Part shown: positions 36,530 through 45,317 of the stretch, piece by piece
How the letters are laid out: each line of letters opens with the position of its first letter
Position numbering within the stretch: position 1 is the stretch's first letter
Assembly (NCBI GenBank): GCA_023439125.1
Contig: JAEXOU010000015.1
Location: 104,045 to 168,044, forward strand
Reading direction: 5' to 3'
DNA: 64,000 bases
Source of the DNA: Bacillota bacterium
GTDB taxonomy: Bacteria; Bacillota; Clostridia; Lachnospirales; Lachnospiraceae
Translations under genes and position numbers: made by a program
The notes under the pieces: generated by a model
Databases searched by the model: none
The model's input: the letters and a program-made list of their open reading frames with translations, nothing else
What the model was told of the DNA's origin: nothing

Positions 36530-37657
36530 TTACTCGGCCATTTTGGCCACTTTGCCATATGCTTTGTCTTCAAATACAACAACATTTCGCCCATTCTTCT
36601 TTGCCTTATATAAGGCCTTATCTGCCTTCTTGTACAGTTCTGTTACACATTCCATATTTTCAGGAACCATCACAGCTACACCAATACTAACAGTAATTAC
36701 TGATTTCCCTAAGGACGGACTATGCTTAATCTGCAGAGCTTCAATGTTGGAACGTATCTTTTCAGCTAACTGTACTGGCTCTAAATCCTTTGTTCCATGG
36801 ATAAATACAATAAATTCTTCTCCACCAATTCGTGCTGCAATATCAGTACTACGGCGAGCTGTCTTAGCAATTGTTGCAGCAACGTACTTCAAACATTGAT
36901 CCCCTTGAGGATGACCAAAGCTATCATTATATTTCTTAAAATTATCAATATCAATGACTAACATAGCTACCTTATTCTTATTTCGAATACTATATGGTAA
37001 TAGCATATTTAGATTATGGTCAAGACCGCGACGATTGTATAATCCTGTGAGTGGGTCCTCTTCTGCATTCTTTGCCAAGGACTGAAGTTTTTGTTGCATC
37101 TTCATCATATTACATCTCTGTTCAAACTCCAATCGTGACATTCCAAACAACGCCACGTTCAAAGCTAGAATGCAAACAATGTTAAATTCTGAGATATCAA
37201 TTGTATTATAGGTAATAAGGAGAAAGATCAATTGAGCTATTGCAAAGAATAGATATTCTTTCATTGATAATAAAGGTATTAAAGAGACGATTGCAATTAT
37301 GACATAATAGATACCAAGATTTCCTGTATCCATAATATTAGCATAAGAAATTCCAAGAAGAAAAATAAATGTGAAAGCCCAGAAACCCCGAATGATCAAT
37401 GGTGCTAAAACATAATCTTTTATTTTTTTTATGTATAACGTTACTCCTAAGAAAATAGCAACTACAAATTCTAGGCCAATTAATAATCCTTGATAAATAC
37501 TCCTAATCTCGCTATCATTTAAATAGATTCTAATGATAAGTAGTACAACCGGGGTTAAAGTTAATAGAATTGCGGACATGACAAATACTCGTTTGAGATT
37601 TTCTCGAACGAGTCTAACTTTTAACTTATCCTCATTTGTCAATAAACCAGCACCCAT
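36530..37657 (-). CDS. Diguanylate cyclase, membrane GGDEF protein
   Basis: 375 residues. Six membrane segments occupy about 22-170, followed by a short coiled coil and a GGDEF domain. The active-site motif is GGEEF (278-282), a functional variant. The RxxD product-inhibition site is present (RSTD 269-272, five residues before GGEEF). It should make cyclic-di-GMP from GTP with feedback control. The GGDEF-EAL protein at 12 kb lacks that site. GGAG 8 nt before the ATG supports the start. Confidence 0.92.
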   Translation of the reverse strand: MGAGLLTNEDKLKVRLVRENLKRVFVMSAILLTLTPVVLLIIRIYLNDSEIRSIYQGLLIGLEFVVAIFLGVTLYIKKIKDYVLAPLIIRGFWAFTFIFLLGISYANIMDTGNLGIYYVIIAIVSLIPLLSMKEYLFFAIAQLIFLLITYNTIDISEFNIVCILALNVALFGMSRLEFEQRCNMMKMQQKLQSLAKNAEEDPLTGLYNRRGLDHNLNMLLPYSIRNKNKVAMLVIDIDNFKKYNDSFGHPQGDQCLKYVAATIAKTARRSTDIAARIGGEEFIVFIHGTKDLEPVQLAEKIRSNIEALQIKHSPSLGKSVITVSIGVAVMVPENMECVTELYKKADKALYKAKKNGRNVVVFEDKAYGKVAKMAE

Positions 37658-37829
37658 ACCCCTAACTCCAAGTGAATCTTCCTTTTTGCTACCAAAAAAT
37701 ACTATTCTTGTTGATTATAACATACATATCGACAAAATGACAATATCTTTTACTCATTTTCCCATATTTTTCGATTTAAAAAGTTTTTATTATGGATGTT
37801 CGTCAAAAGTTCTTTTCTATAATATCAAT

Positions 37830-38029
37830 CGTCATTTTGCACATAAATAGAATTACTAAAAATCGGATGAAAAACATAATTTAGAAGCATATTGTTATGA
37901 AGTCGTTGGTACTTAGGGCCTGTATTTTAGGCCCTAAGTACCATTACGAACTTCATTCAAGCGCAAGCGTGTTGCGTATAAATTATGTTTGTCATCCCAT
38001 CTTCTAACAATTCCTTGTGCAAAATGACG
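37830..38029. repeat. Palindromic repeat element, copy C (full)
   Basis: 200 bp, same orientation as copies A and B. The apical stem is longer and perfect here: GGTACTTAGGGCC with GGCCCTAAGTACC. The right-arm loop is GCAA. The terminal CGTCATTTTGCA / TGCAAAATGACG arms are intact. It lies between the GGDEF gene start and the ridA stop, ending 13 bp from the latter. Confidence 0.85.
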
Positions 38030-38041
38030 TCACACCTCATT

Positions 38042-38416
38042 CTATTTACAAGCAATTGCCTCGATCTCAAATAATCCACCCTTTGGAAGCGCCCCAGCTT
38101 GTACACAAGAACGTGCTGGTGTTTCTCCTGTGAAATACTTTGCATAGATTTTATTAATTGCAGCAAAATCATTGATATCAGCTAAAAAAACTGTTGTTTT
38201 TACAACATTACTTAAACTCATTCCTGCTGCACCAAGTACTGCCTCAAGGTTCTTAAGAGCTTGTTCTGCTTGAGCTTCTACACCTTCTGGCAACTCACCT
38301 GTTTCAGGAATTAAACCAAGCTGACCGGAGGTATATACAGTATCTCCTACCTTAACTGCATGAACATATGGACCAACTGCTGCTGGAGCATTCTTTGCCG
38401 AAATTGTTTCTCTCAT
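38042..38416 (-). CDS. ridA: RidA family reactive-intermediate deaminase
   Basis: 124 residues. It hydrolyses enamine/imine products of PLP enzymes such as threonine dehydratase. The catalytic Arg lies in PARSCVQAGALPKGGLFEIEAIA; GPYVHAVKVGDTVYTSGQLGL is typical. Single gene; repeat copy C is just past its stop and repeat copy D upstream of its start. Confidence 0.93.
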   Translation of the reverse strand: MRETISAKNAPAAVGPYVHAVKVGDTVYTSGQLGLIPETGELPEGVEAQAEQALKNLEAVLGAAGMSLSNVVKTTVFLADINDFAAINKIYAKYFTGETPARSCVQAGALPKGGLFEIEAIACK

Positions 38417-38527
38417 AATTTAATGTCCTCCTGTAATTAAATCAATTTCATTTATTATAACTTAATTTAGTTCATTGAACAACTAATATTCTATGGAATT
38501 TTCTTAATATGATGTATGTAATCTCTT

Positions 38528-38625
38528 CGTCATTTTACACATACTTAGACTTGCTATAAATGGGATGACAAACATAATTTAGGAGCAACTGTTATGAAGT
38601 CGGTACTTAGGGCCTGTATTTTAGG
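38528..38625. repeat. Palindromic repeat element, copy D (left half)
   Basis: The left arm and apical GGGCCTGTATTTTAGG of the repeat family, in the same orientation; the right arm is missing. The sequence switches abruptly to the coding end of the ATP-grasp gene, whose TAA stop (minus strand) is formed by TTTTAGG of the element. This suggests a deletion or recombination joining the element to the gene end. Confidence 0.8.
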
Positions 38626-39508
38626 TTGTAATACTTGGCAGTTTCATCAAGTCACCCATCTCTTTCAAAAAGCTAATTGGAGTAAAAGGTACAACACCAC
38701 TACCTGGTGCAAAGGTCATCTCTCCAAAGATAATTACCTCATTTACAACATAAAAGTCAACACGGACGTGGATAAAGCCTTCTGACAGAATTCTTGCATA
38801 TTCCAACATCTTATCTAATTCCTTTGGTCGCTTAACTCCTTGTGTATCAATATCATGCTCACAATATACATCTCTTAAGTTCCAATTGGTATCATAATAG
38901 TTTCGCATATGATTAACATATCTTCCGATATCTACTTGAATTACATGAGGAACGCCATGAAAACAAAAAATCTTATAGTCCTTTAAATCATTCGTCGTAT
39001 GATCGCGCAAAAATCTCTCACAAACAATTCTTGGCTTAATGTCCTTATACCAACGTTCTCCCTGTACATAATAATAATTCTTTTTCATCCACTTACTCAA
39101 TTTCCTCTTTGCCTGTATAATATCTAATTTACTTTTATCAGGACAAAGAATGTTCCACCCACATCCATGATTAGCTCTCAAAACAAAAGCATCTGGTAGT
39201 TGATCAAAGTCAATCTCCTCGACAGAGTCGTACACAGCATAAAGTTCATTAAGTAAAAAACCAAGTCCTTTTTGCGTAACATACTCTCGCACTGTATATT
39301 TATCTGTACACTTTTGATATAACTCATCCTCAAGATAACGCTTAATCCAATTGATTTTCTCAGGATAATAGATAGGATTATTAAAATCCAAACGTCCTAA
39401 ATCATTCTTTAACACCTTATTAAAATCATACTCTAATGTCTTAACTGGTGCGATGCTACGTTCCACCTTTCTTCTCATGTAACGGAAATTATCTCTAAAT
39501 TCACTCAT
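38621..39508 (-). CDS. TupA-like ATP-grasp protein
   Basis: 295 residues. Matches the ATP-grasp proteins found in exopolysaccharide and teichuronopeptide clusters (TupA-type): LRANHGCGWNILCPDKSKL, KPRIVCERFL, DYKIFCFHGVPHVIQVDIGR and EMTFAPGSGVVPFTP. ATP-grasp enzymes form amide or ester bonds via acyl phosphates; here it may attach an amino acid to a sugar acid. Last gene of the polysaccharide operon. The final residues (MKLPSITT) run straight into half-repeat D, so the native C-terminus may be slightly altered. Confidence 0.82.
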   Translation of the reverse strand: MSEFRDNFRYMRRKVERSIAPVKTLEYDFNKVLKNDLGRLDFNNPIYYPEKINWIKRYLEDELYQKCTDKYTVREYVTQKGLGFLLNELYAVYDSVEEIDFDQLPDAFVLRANHGCGWNILCPDKSKLDIIQAKRKLSKWMKKNYYYVQGERWYKDIKPRIVCERFLRDHTTNDLKDYKIFCFHGVPHVIQVDIGRYVNHMRNYYDTNWNLRDVYCEHDIDTQGVKRPKELDKMLEYARILSEGFIHVRVDFYVVNEVIIFGEMTFAPGSGVVPFTPISFLKEMGDLMKLPSITT

Positions 39509-39568
39509 TGTCTTTCTCCCTTAATCATAGAAGTACTATGCCAATTTTTTTGAAGTGTAGTTACGACA

Positions 39569-41437
39569 CTACTTTTTTATAACTATGATATGCCCAAAAT
39601 CAATTGGAGCAATATCTTTCGATACTTTTAGTTTCATAACATATTCTCCAGGGGTAACAATTTTAGATGCCCAAGATAGATAAACCGTATCCCCTTTCAC
39701 ATCCTTCAGATTCCATGTTGTATTGATTGTTTTTACATGTTTGCTATCTTTATATAGATAGATAATCATGTTGTAATCAATCTTTTTTGCATCTGCAACT
39801 AACTTACGAAATCTTAGACCAAAGATATAAGGATTATCATAACTAATATGATCACGAAGATAAGAACTTGTTATACTCCACCCACACTTATCTTCTAATG
39901 TTTGATTAGCATCAACCTCAGTAAGGCTTTTCGAGAATTTAGCATATGTGCCATATCCAAACTGTCCGATCATCATCAAACCATCTTTGTGTTGAGTCTC
40001 ATTTGCAAACCGGATTGGATTACCATTCGATAATGGATTTTTGATGCGTAGTGCAATTTGATAGACACCCTTCTTAAGAGAACTAATATCAACGGTTGTA
40101 CTAAATTTATAGTCTTTTCCATCAGCAGCAATGGTAGTAATGTCCCAAATCTGCATTTGTTCCAGTTTAACAACTCCACTTGAGTCGATGAACTCAAGTG
40201 TAACGGGCCAATCGTAATAGAATGGAGCAATTCCATTGTTTTGAATTGTAACTGACAGATTCATCTTTTTTATACTTTTCTCAATATAAGGATCATAGGA
40301 TACTTCGGATATATAGTATTCATAACCTAACATATTCGCCGCCTTAATCGCTTCTTTACGTTCTTCCATCGTAAATGTTGTCAGATTACCAACTAATAAC
40401 CAAGACGGATGTAATGCCTCAATGCATTCCTCATATGACTCACCCTCACGCATACACCAGTCCTCTGTTTCAAATATCTCATCACGATGCTGTGGATATA
40501 ACTCTCCACCACACATATATTTTTTCCAAACATCCGTCATATTCGTCTGTTTTAGCTTCGTTAACTGCGACCACTCATCAATGATACTTTGAAATGTAAA
40601 CGAATAGTCGGAATAACCACCTCGAAGCTCTTGCATTCCATCGAATGGATATCGATAAGCTACTTGAGTGTACTCAAATTCACGGTCATATACTCGAGCA
40701 AGTTCTACTAAATCTGACGTGTTCAACCCAAAGTCTGTGAATGGATGAGTGTGCCATTCACCCCATATTCCAATAATCGAAGCCTCAATACCACCAATAC
40801 GTCCATCACCATCATATTCCTTGGCGAATGCCGCAACAAACTTATATACCATATCCCACAAATCTTTATCCGAATAATCTGGTGAATACCCACCCTTATA
40901 TCGATCATATGGATAAACGGTTAAGCCTTCATCCAATAAATACTTTGGAATCGCATTCTTACCAATCGAAGAACCGGGATAATCCAAATATAAGGAAATG
41001 ACAGCTTGTCTTCCATATGCATTCACAATTTTAAGCTGTTCTTCAAGCTCTGTCCAATCATAGGTATCCTTTCCAACAACTAGGGAGGACATTGGTAATA
41101 ATATATATTCCATACTTGACGGAAAATCAGAATATCCTGCTGTCCCTGCCAAACCTACAAATCCTTTGAGTGGATTATCCTCAGGAGCTTTCCCTGGGTT
41201 TAATTGAAACGTTTGAACAACCTCTTTCGCTGGTATCGGTGTCGCGGTTGCTTTTCCTGAAACTAACTTAAGATCAGGCTCTTTCGCCATACTGGATTCT
41301 CCACTTCTTGCTGAAACCGGGAAATTAAAAATAAACAGGATTATTAAAAGTATAGTCACTACGATTCCTAGCACCATATTTTGTTTCGTCATAGCCCTTA
41401 AATCCATCATCCAACCATCCTCACTTACATAATTCAT
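39569..41437 (-). CDS. Membrane-anchored DUF4874/DUF4832-type protein
   Basis: 622 residues. One membrane segment (about 21-39) is followed by an extracellular part. The middle (about 75-370) looks like a (beta/alpha)8 glycosidase-like barrel with NPLKGFVGLAG, IIGIWGEWHTHPFTD and YYISEVSYDP. C-terminal beta-sandwich regions follow. The order fits DUF4874 then DUF4832, families common beside polysaccharide genes. A glycoside hydrolase or glycan-binding role is inferred from fold features only. The start overlaps the flippase stop (TAATG). Confidence 0.7.
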   Translation of the reverse strand: MNYVSEDGWMMDLRAMTKQNMVLGIVVTILLIILFIFNFPVSARSGESSMAKEPDLKLVSGKATATPIPAKEVVQTFQLNPGKAPEDNPLKGFVGLAGTAGYSDFPSSMEYILLPMSSLVVGKDTYDWTELEEQLKIVNAYGRQAVISLYLDYPGSSIGKNAIPKYLLDEGLTVYPYDRYKGGYSPDYSDKDLWDMVYKFVAAFAKEYDGDGRIGGIEASIIGIWGEWHTHPFTDFGLNTSDLVELARVYDREFEYTQVAYRYPFDGMQELRGGYSDYSFTFQSIIDEWSQLTKLKQTNMTDVWKKYMCGGELYPQHRDEIFETEDWCMREGESYEECIEALHPSWLLVGNLTTFTMEERKEAIKAANMLGYEYYISEVSYDPYIEKSIKKMNLSVTIQNNGIAPFYYDWPVTLEFIDSSGVVKLEQMQIWDITTIAADGKDYKFSTTVDISSLKKGVYQIALRIKNPLSNGNPIRFANETQHKDGLMMIGQFGYGTYAKFSKSLTEVDANQTLEDKCGWSITSSYLRDHISYDNPYIFGLRFRKLVADAKKIDYNMIIYLYKDSKHVKTINTTWNLKDVKGDTVYLSWASKIVTPGEYVMKLKVSKDIAPIDFGHIIVIKK

Positions 41438-42993
41438 TATGAAATTTCCACCTTTTGTGTATTCACTTTATTCCCCTTATAAAACCTTCCAAAGATAACT
41501 TGAACCTTCTCTTTCATGAATTCCATCTCATCCTGCTTACGATTGAGTAAGTATATAATTGCACTTGGAATGACTAGACTGCATGCTACTTTCCAGATAA
41601 ACGCCATGATAGAATTAGAATCAAATATATTCGCGACCCCATACGTTACACCACCGGCAAGGAAAAGAATCACAATATTTCTTAGGTACCAAGCATAATA
41701 TGGCTTAACACTTCGCTTAAATCCGTATTTATGTACAATCCATGGGTCAAACCAAGCATCTACAAAAACATGGGTGATCAGTGTACCTAGTAAAACTCCA
41801 ATGATGCCGAACCAACTTGTTAGGACAATCGATATAATCAAGTTAACTCCAACAGATACCAATGGTTTATATTTACCATGGATAAACAGACCCATTGTCT
41901 GACGGAATGTCCATACAATATTCTGAGTACCGGCAATAAAGTAATTAAAGCAAATAATAAATACAATTGCTAAAGAGAATAGCCACTTTTCACCAATCCA
42001 TAGAGTAATGAATGGATTCATTAACGTAAATAGACAGATCGCTGTCGCTGTAAAAATCCAGTTAATCACAAAGCTTATATTTCGAAACATCATATACTTG
42101 TTTTCTTCCGACTCAACTGCATTATAATTACCAATGCTTGCATTGATTGCATAAATGATTGTGTTAATCATCTGAGTAATGTGCATTGTAATCGTAGTAT
42201 AGTTTGTAAATATACCACTTTCAACAATACCTACAATCGCAGAAATAATAATATTATCAGTAGAGTTAACCATAACTTCTGAAGTCTTGACTATTACAAG
42301 TGCCTTCACATCTTTAAAAATTGAACGTATCTCCTTTTTCTCAAGACTCTGTCCCTTGACTCGTCGTAGGAAAGGATACATTCGATTACACACAATTGAT
42401 ACAAATACATTCTTTGATAGATCAATTGTAATTTGAGCTACTAAATACCATATAAAGCTTTTTGTTATATATAAAACAACGAGCTGTCCAGCAATCTGCA
42501 CTAAGTTAAATGCTGTTCTAATAATCGTATAAATATACTCTTGTTGATTTGCAACCAAATAAGCACTCTTGAAGATAAAAAGATAACTACTTGCTGTACT
42601 TATGACATACAGGATATAAATCATCTTTAAGTCTGGTATCTCGGTATTACTCTTTGCAACCAGCTGTATAAATGGTGAGAAACATAGACCAGCACCTAAG
42701 ATAAATGCACCAATGATTCGATAAGCCTTTCCGTAAAAATTCATCAAAGATTGAATTCTCTTCGTATCATTGGTAGCAATCGCTTTATATAGTTTAAATA
42801 CAATCGCATTACCAATCCCCAACTCGGCCAAGGATAAAACGGATAAAACTTGGCTAAACAATCCATAAACTCCTAAATATGTAGCCCCTAATAAGCTTAT
42901 AAATAGAGTACGTGATACAAACTGAAAGATAATATTTGAGAATTTTCCGAATACACCAGTCAAAATATTAAGCAATACCTTCTTAGTCCGCAT
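41437..42993 (-). CDS. Wzx-type polysaccharide flippase
   Basis: A 518-residue membrane protein with 12-14 predicted segments, from the MATE-like polysaccharide transporter family. The N-terminus (RTLFISLLGATYLGVYGLFSQVLSVLSLAELGIGNAI) is typical for Gram-positive repeat-unit exporters. It would move the lipid-linked repeat unit to the outside. Neighbouring genes supply glycosyltransferases, a ligase/polymerase and a Wzz-like protein, fitting a Wzx/Wzy route. Confidence 0.87.
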   Translation of the reverse strand: MRTKKVLLNILTGVFGKFSNIIFQFVSRTLFISLLGATYLGVYGLFSQVLSVLSLAELGIGNAIVFKLYKAIATNDTKRIQSLMNFYGKAYRIIGAFILGAGLCFSPFIQLVAKSNTEIPDLKMIYILYVISTASSYLFIFKSAYLVANQQEYIYTIIRTAFNLVQIAGQLVVLYITKSFIWYLVAQITIDLSKNVFVSIVCNRMYPFLRRVKGQSLEKKEIRSIFKDVKALVIVKTSEVMVNSTDNIIISAIVGIVESGIFTNYTTITMHITQMINTIIYAINASIGNYNAVESEENKYMMFRNISFVINWIFTATAICLFTLMNPFITLWIGEKWLFSLAIVFIICFNYFIAGTQNIVWTFRQTMGLFIHGKYKPLVSVGVNLIISIVLTSWFGIIGVLLGTLITHVFVDAWFDPWIVHKYGFKRSVKPYYAWYLRNIVILFLAGGVTYGVANIFDSNSIMAFIWKVACSLVIPSAIIYLLNRKQDEMEFMKEKVQVIFGRFYKGNKVNTQKVEIS

Positions 42994-43033
42994 AGTAATC
43001 CTCCAAGTAATTTTTCTGCTAAACTACACCTTT

Positions 43034-44233
43034 CTATAAGGTTCGTTCAAACAGTTGATAGTGTCGCTCAAGTTCCTCATCCTCTAAATCATATTGCTCT
43101 TCCATTAGATTAGAAGTAAGATATTTTCTTAGTTTATCATTGACAAGCAATCGCTCGATTCCTCCAGCAATGCACTCTGGATCAATATCCACAAGTATTC
43201 CTGTCTTCTCATCAACAATCTGGTCGTAAACAGAAGGGAATTTTGTAACAACAATTGGCTTGTATAATATCTTAGCCTCATCGATTGCAATTGATTTGCC
43301 CTCAAAATAAGATGGTTGAACATAAATATCAGCTTGGTTGATATAAGGATAAGGATTGGAACGTTCACCTAAGAAGATAAAACAATCTCCTACTCCATAT
43401 TCCTCTACCATCTTATCTAATTTATCTCTTAATTCGCCAATTCCAATCACGTACCAGATAAACTTAAAACCTTTCATTTTTAATCTACTACATGCCTGAA
43501 TTGCCATATCAAAGCCCTTCTGTTTTCGCAATCCTCCTATCGTTAATAAACGAGGCAGATTGTAATCATCAGGATATGACTCTTTTGGATCTAGAGCCTT
43601 AGTACGAATCATACCTGGTGACATTAAGTTTAATAAAGTTTTTATACGATTCGTAAGTGAAGGAAAGTATTGCTTTAAACTATTCGTACATTGCTCCGAT
43701 ACGCTAACGATACGATCTAATCTTTTAAAAAACTGAATATCAAAGTTCTTATCATACGTCATCTTAGCATAATCATTATGAACCCAACCAATTTTATACT
43801 TTGCTTTCACCTTGGAGGCTACATACCAGTTAGGAATTCCTTGCATATATCCAACTGCAACATCGTACTCTTTTGGAAGTGGTGGCAAGAAATGAGTCCA
43901 GCACAAATCCCAAGTTTTTTGATTCATATTGATTCCTTTTTTCTCTTTCAACACATAGTTCACTCTTTTGACTGCTGATATAAACTTTCCATGCGTTACG
44001 GCCCACTTACAATACCCTTTTACTCGACGGATTTTATCAAACTCTGGTATTACTGGCAGTAAATTAACATTCTTATTCAGTTGTGGCAAGTACAGCCCTT
44101 TCTTTTCGAACAGAAGTAAATCAACTTCATATCTTTCATAATCAATCATATCCAATAAATTAATTAATGCTTTTTCTGCCCCACCGCTACCTAAATAATA
44201 GATAGCAAAAAGGATTGATATTTTCTTTTCCAT
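43034..44233 (-). CDS. GT4 family glycosyltransferase
   Basis: A 399-residue GT-B enzyme. The N-terminal Rossmann domain has LGSGGAEKALINLLD. The C-terminal domain has RLLTIGGLRKQKGFD, FLGERSNPYPYINQADIYVQPSYFEGKSIAIDEAK, with the E-x7-E type donor motif. Start ATG 44233 follows AAAGGAG; upstream in-frame starts lie before it. One of three GT4 enzymes in this operon. Donor and acceptor are unknown. Confidence 0.87.
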   Translation of the reverse strand: MEKKISILFAIYYLGSGGAEKALINLLDMIDYERYEVDLLLFEKKGLYLPQLNKNVNLLPVIPEFDKIRRVKGYCKWAVTHGKFISAVKRVNYVLKEKKGINMNQKTWDLCWTHFLPPLPKEYDVAVGYMQGIPNWYVASKVKAKYKIGWVHNDYAKMTYDKNFDIQFFKRLDRIVSVSEQCTNSLKQYFPSLTNRIKTLLNLMSPGMIRTKALDPKESYPDDYNLPRLLTIGGLRKQKGFDMAIQACSRLKMKGFKFIWYVIGIGELRDKLDKMVEEYGVGDCFIFLGERSNPYPYINQADIYVQPSYFEGKSIAIDEAKILYKPIVVTKFPSVYDQIVDEKTGILVDIDPECIAGGIERLLVNDKLRKYLTSNLMEEQYDLEDEELERHYQLFERTL

Positions 44234-44249
44234 AGTAGCTTCTCCTTTC

Positions 44250-45317
44250 TTAGCAAACATTTCTTAAAATCGGTAGCTTATGTAAGATCGATATTAGTAA
44301 ATAGCTTCCGATAAAATCAATTACTGTAAAGAGCAATATGCCCTTAATAACACCAAATTGAAAGATTGTAATACCACATATATAAAACAAAATATTAAAA
44401 ATATCATTTGTTAAATACATTCCAAACGAGTACTTTGCGATTATATGAACAATCCATTCGAGCCGATTTCCCAAAGTTCTGTACTGTAACCACTGTTTTA
44501 CACCTACAAAGATAGCAACAGACATAAAAACATTACTAAACACAAGATAATCTTGAAATAAATCACTCGATGAGTTCAAAATGTTGGTGCTAATGAAGTA
44601 GCCAAACGATGTAATTAAGGCACCAATTAGTCCAAGCAAGTAACAAACGATACGCGTTTTACGACTTAACTCATAATTACCGAGATAATACCCAAGAACA
44701 TAATAAAACGTATATCCTAACACAAGATATACCTCGAGTCCTGCTAACAAATCATTTACTATGTCGCAATATGTAAGGTTTTTTAGCAAGGGAATAAAGG
44801 AGGAAAAGATAAATCCTAATACAAGGAAATACTGAATTGTTTTTTCTTTCGCATATTGAATCATTACCTTCAATATAGGAGTTATGATGTACAGCCCGAT
44901 TAACATTAATAAGTACCAGTAATGTGCATGTCCTCGAATTGTTTTCTCAATAATCATCCAAATTGCTCGTGGATTTAAAGCATGTATTTCAGAATTGGTT
45001 GTAGCTATGGCATAAATCAATGACCAAAACAAATAAGCAATTACAATTCTCTTAATATACTTAGAAAAAATCTGAGAGATTGTAATCTTTTTCTTCGGGT
45101 TTAAGAAAAAGTATCCACTTATCATAAGGAAGACGGGAACTGACCATCTGGCTATACTGATTGTTGTATTAATTACAAGCCATTGATATGTATAAGGTTC
45201 CACTTGAGGCTTTTGCGTTGCTGCAGCATGGAGGAGAAAAACAAAAAAAATTGAGATAACACGAAGAAAATCCGTATATAAGATTCTTCCTTGTTGTGTA
45301 TGGTCACTTTCTTTCAT
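44250..45317 (-). CDS. Acyltransferase 3 family membrane protein
   Basis: 355 residues, ten membrane segments. The N-terminus DFLRVISIFFVFLLHAAATQ contains the conserved His of the acyltransferase 3 family, and PVFLMISGYFFLNPKK is the second family motif. Such enzymes O-acetylate surface glycans. The start has GGAAGG and overlaps the previous gene by 14 nt. Confidence 0.86.
   Translation of the reverse strand: MKESDHTQQGRILYTDFLRVISIFFVFLLHAAATQKPQVEPYTYQWLVINTTISIARWSVPVFLMISGYFFLNPKKKITISQIFSKYIKRIVIAYLFWSLIYAIATTNSEIHALNPRAIWMIIEKTIRGHAHYWYLLMLIGLYIITPILKVMIQYAKEKTIQYFLVLGFIFSSFIPLLKNLTYCDIVNDLLAGLEVYLVLGYTFYYVLGYYLGNYELSRKTRIVCYLLGLIGALITSFGYFISTNILNSSSDLFQDYLVFSNVFMSVAIFVGVKQWLQYRTLGNRLEWIVHIIAKYSFGMYLTNDIFNILFYICGITIFQFGVIKGILLFTVIDFIGSYLLISILHKLPILRNVC

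Noticed and set aside
2829..38625. CRISPR interpretation of the repeats
   Set aside because: Copies are far apart, about 195 bp and palindromic; no short regular repeat-spacer pattern exists.
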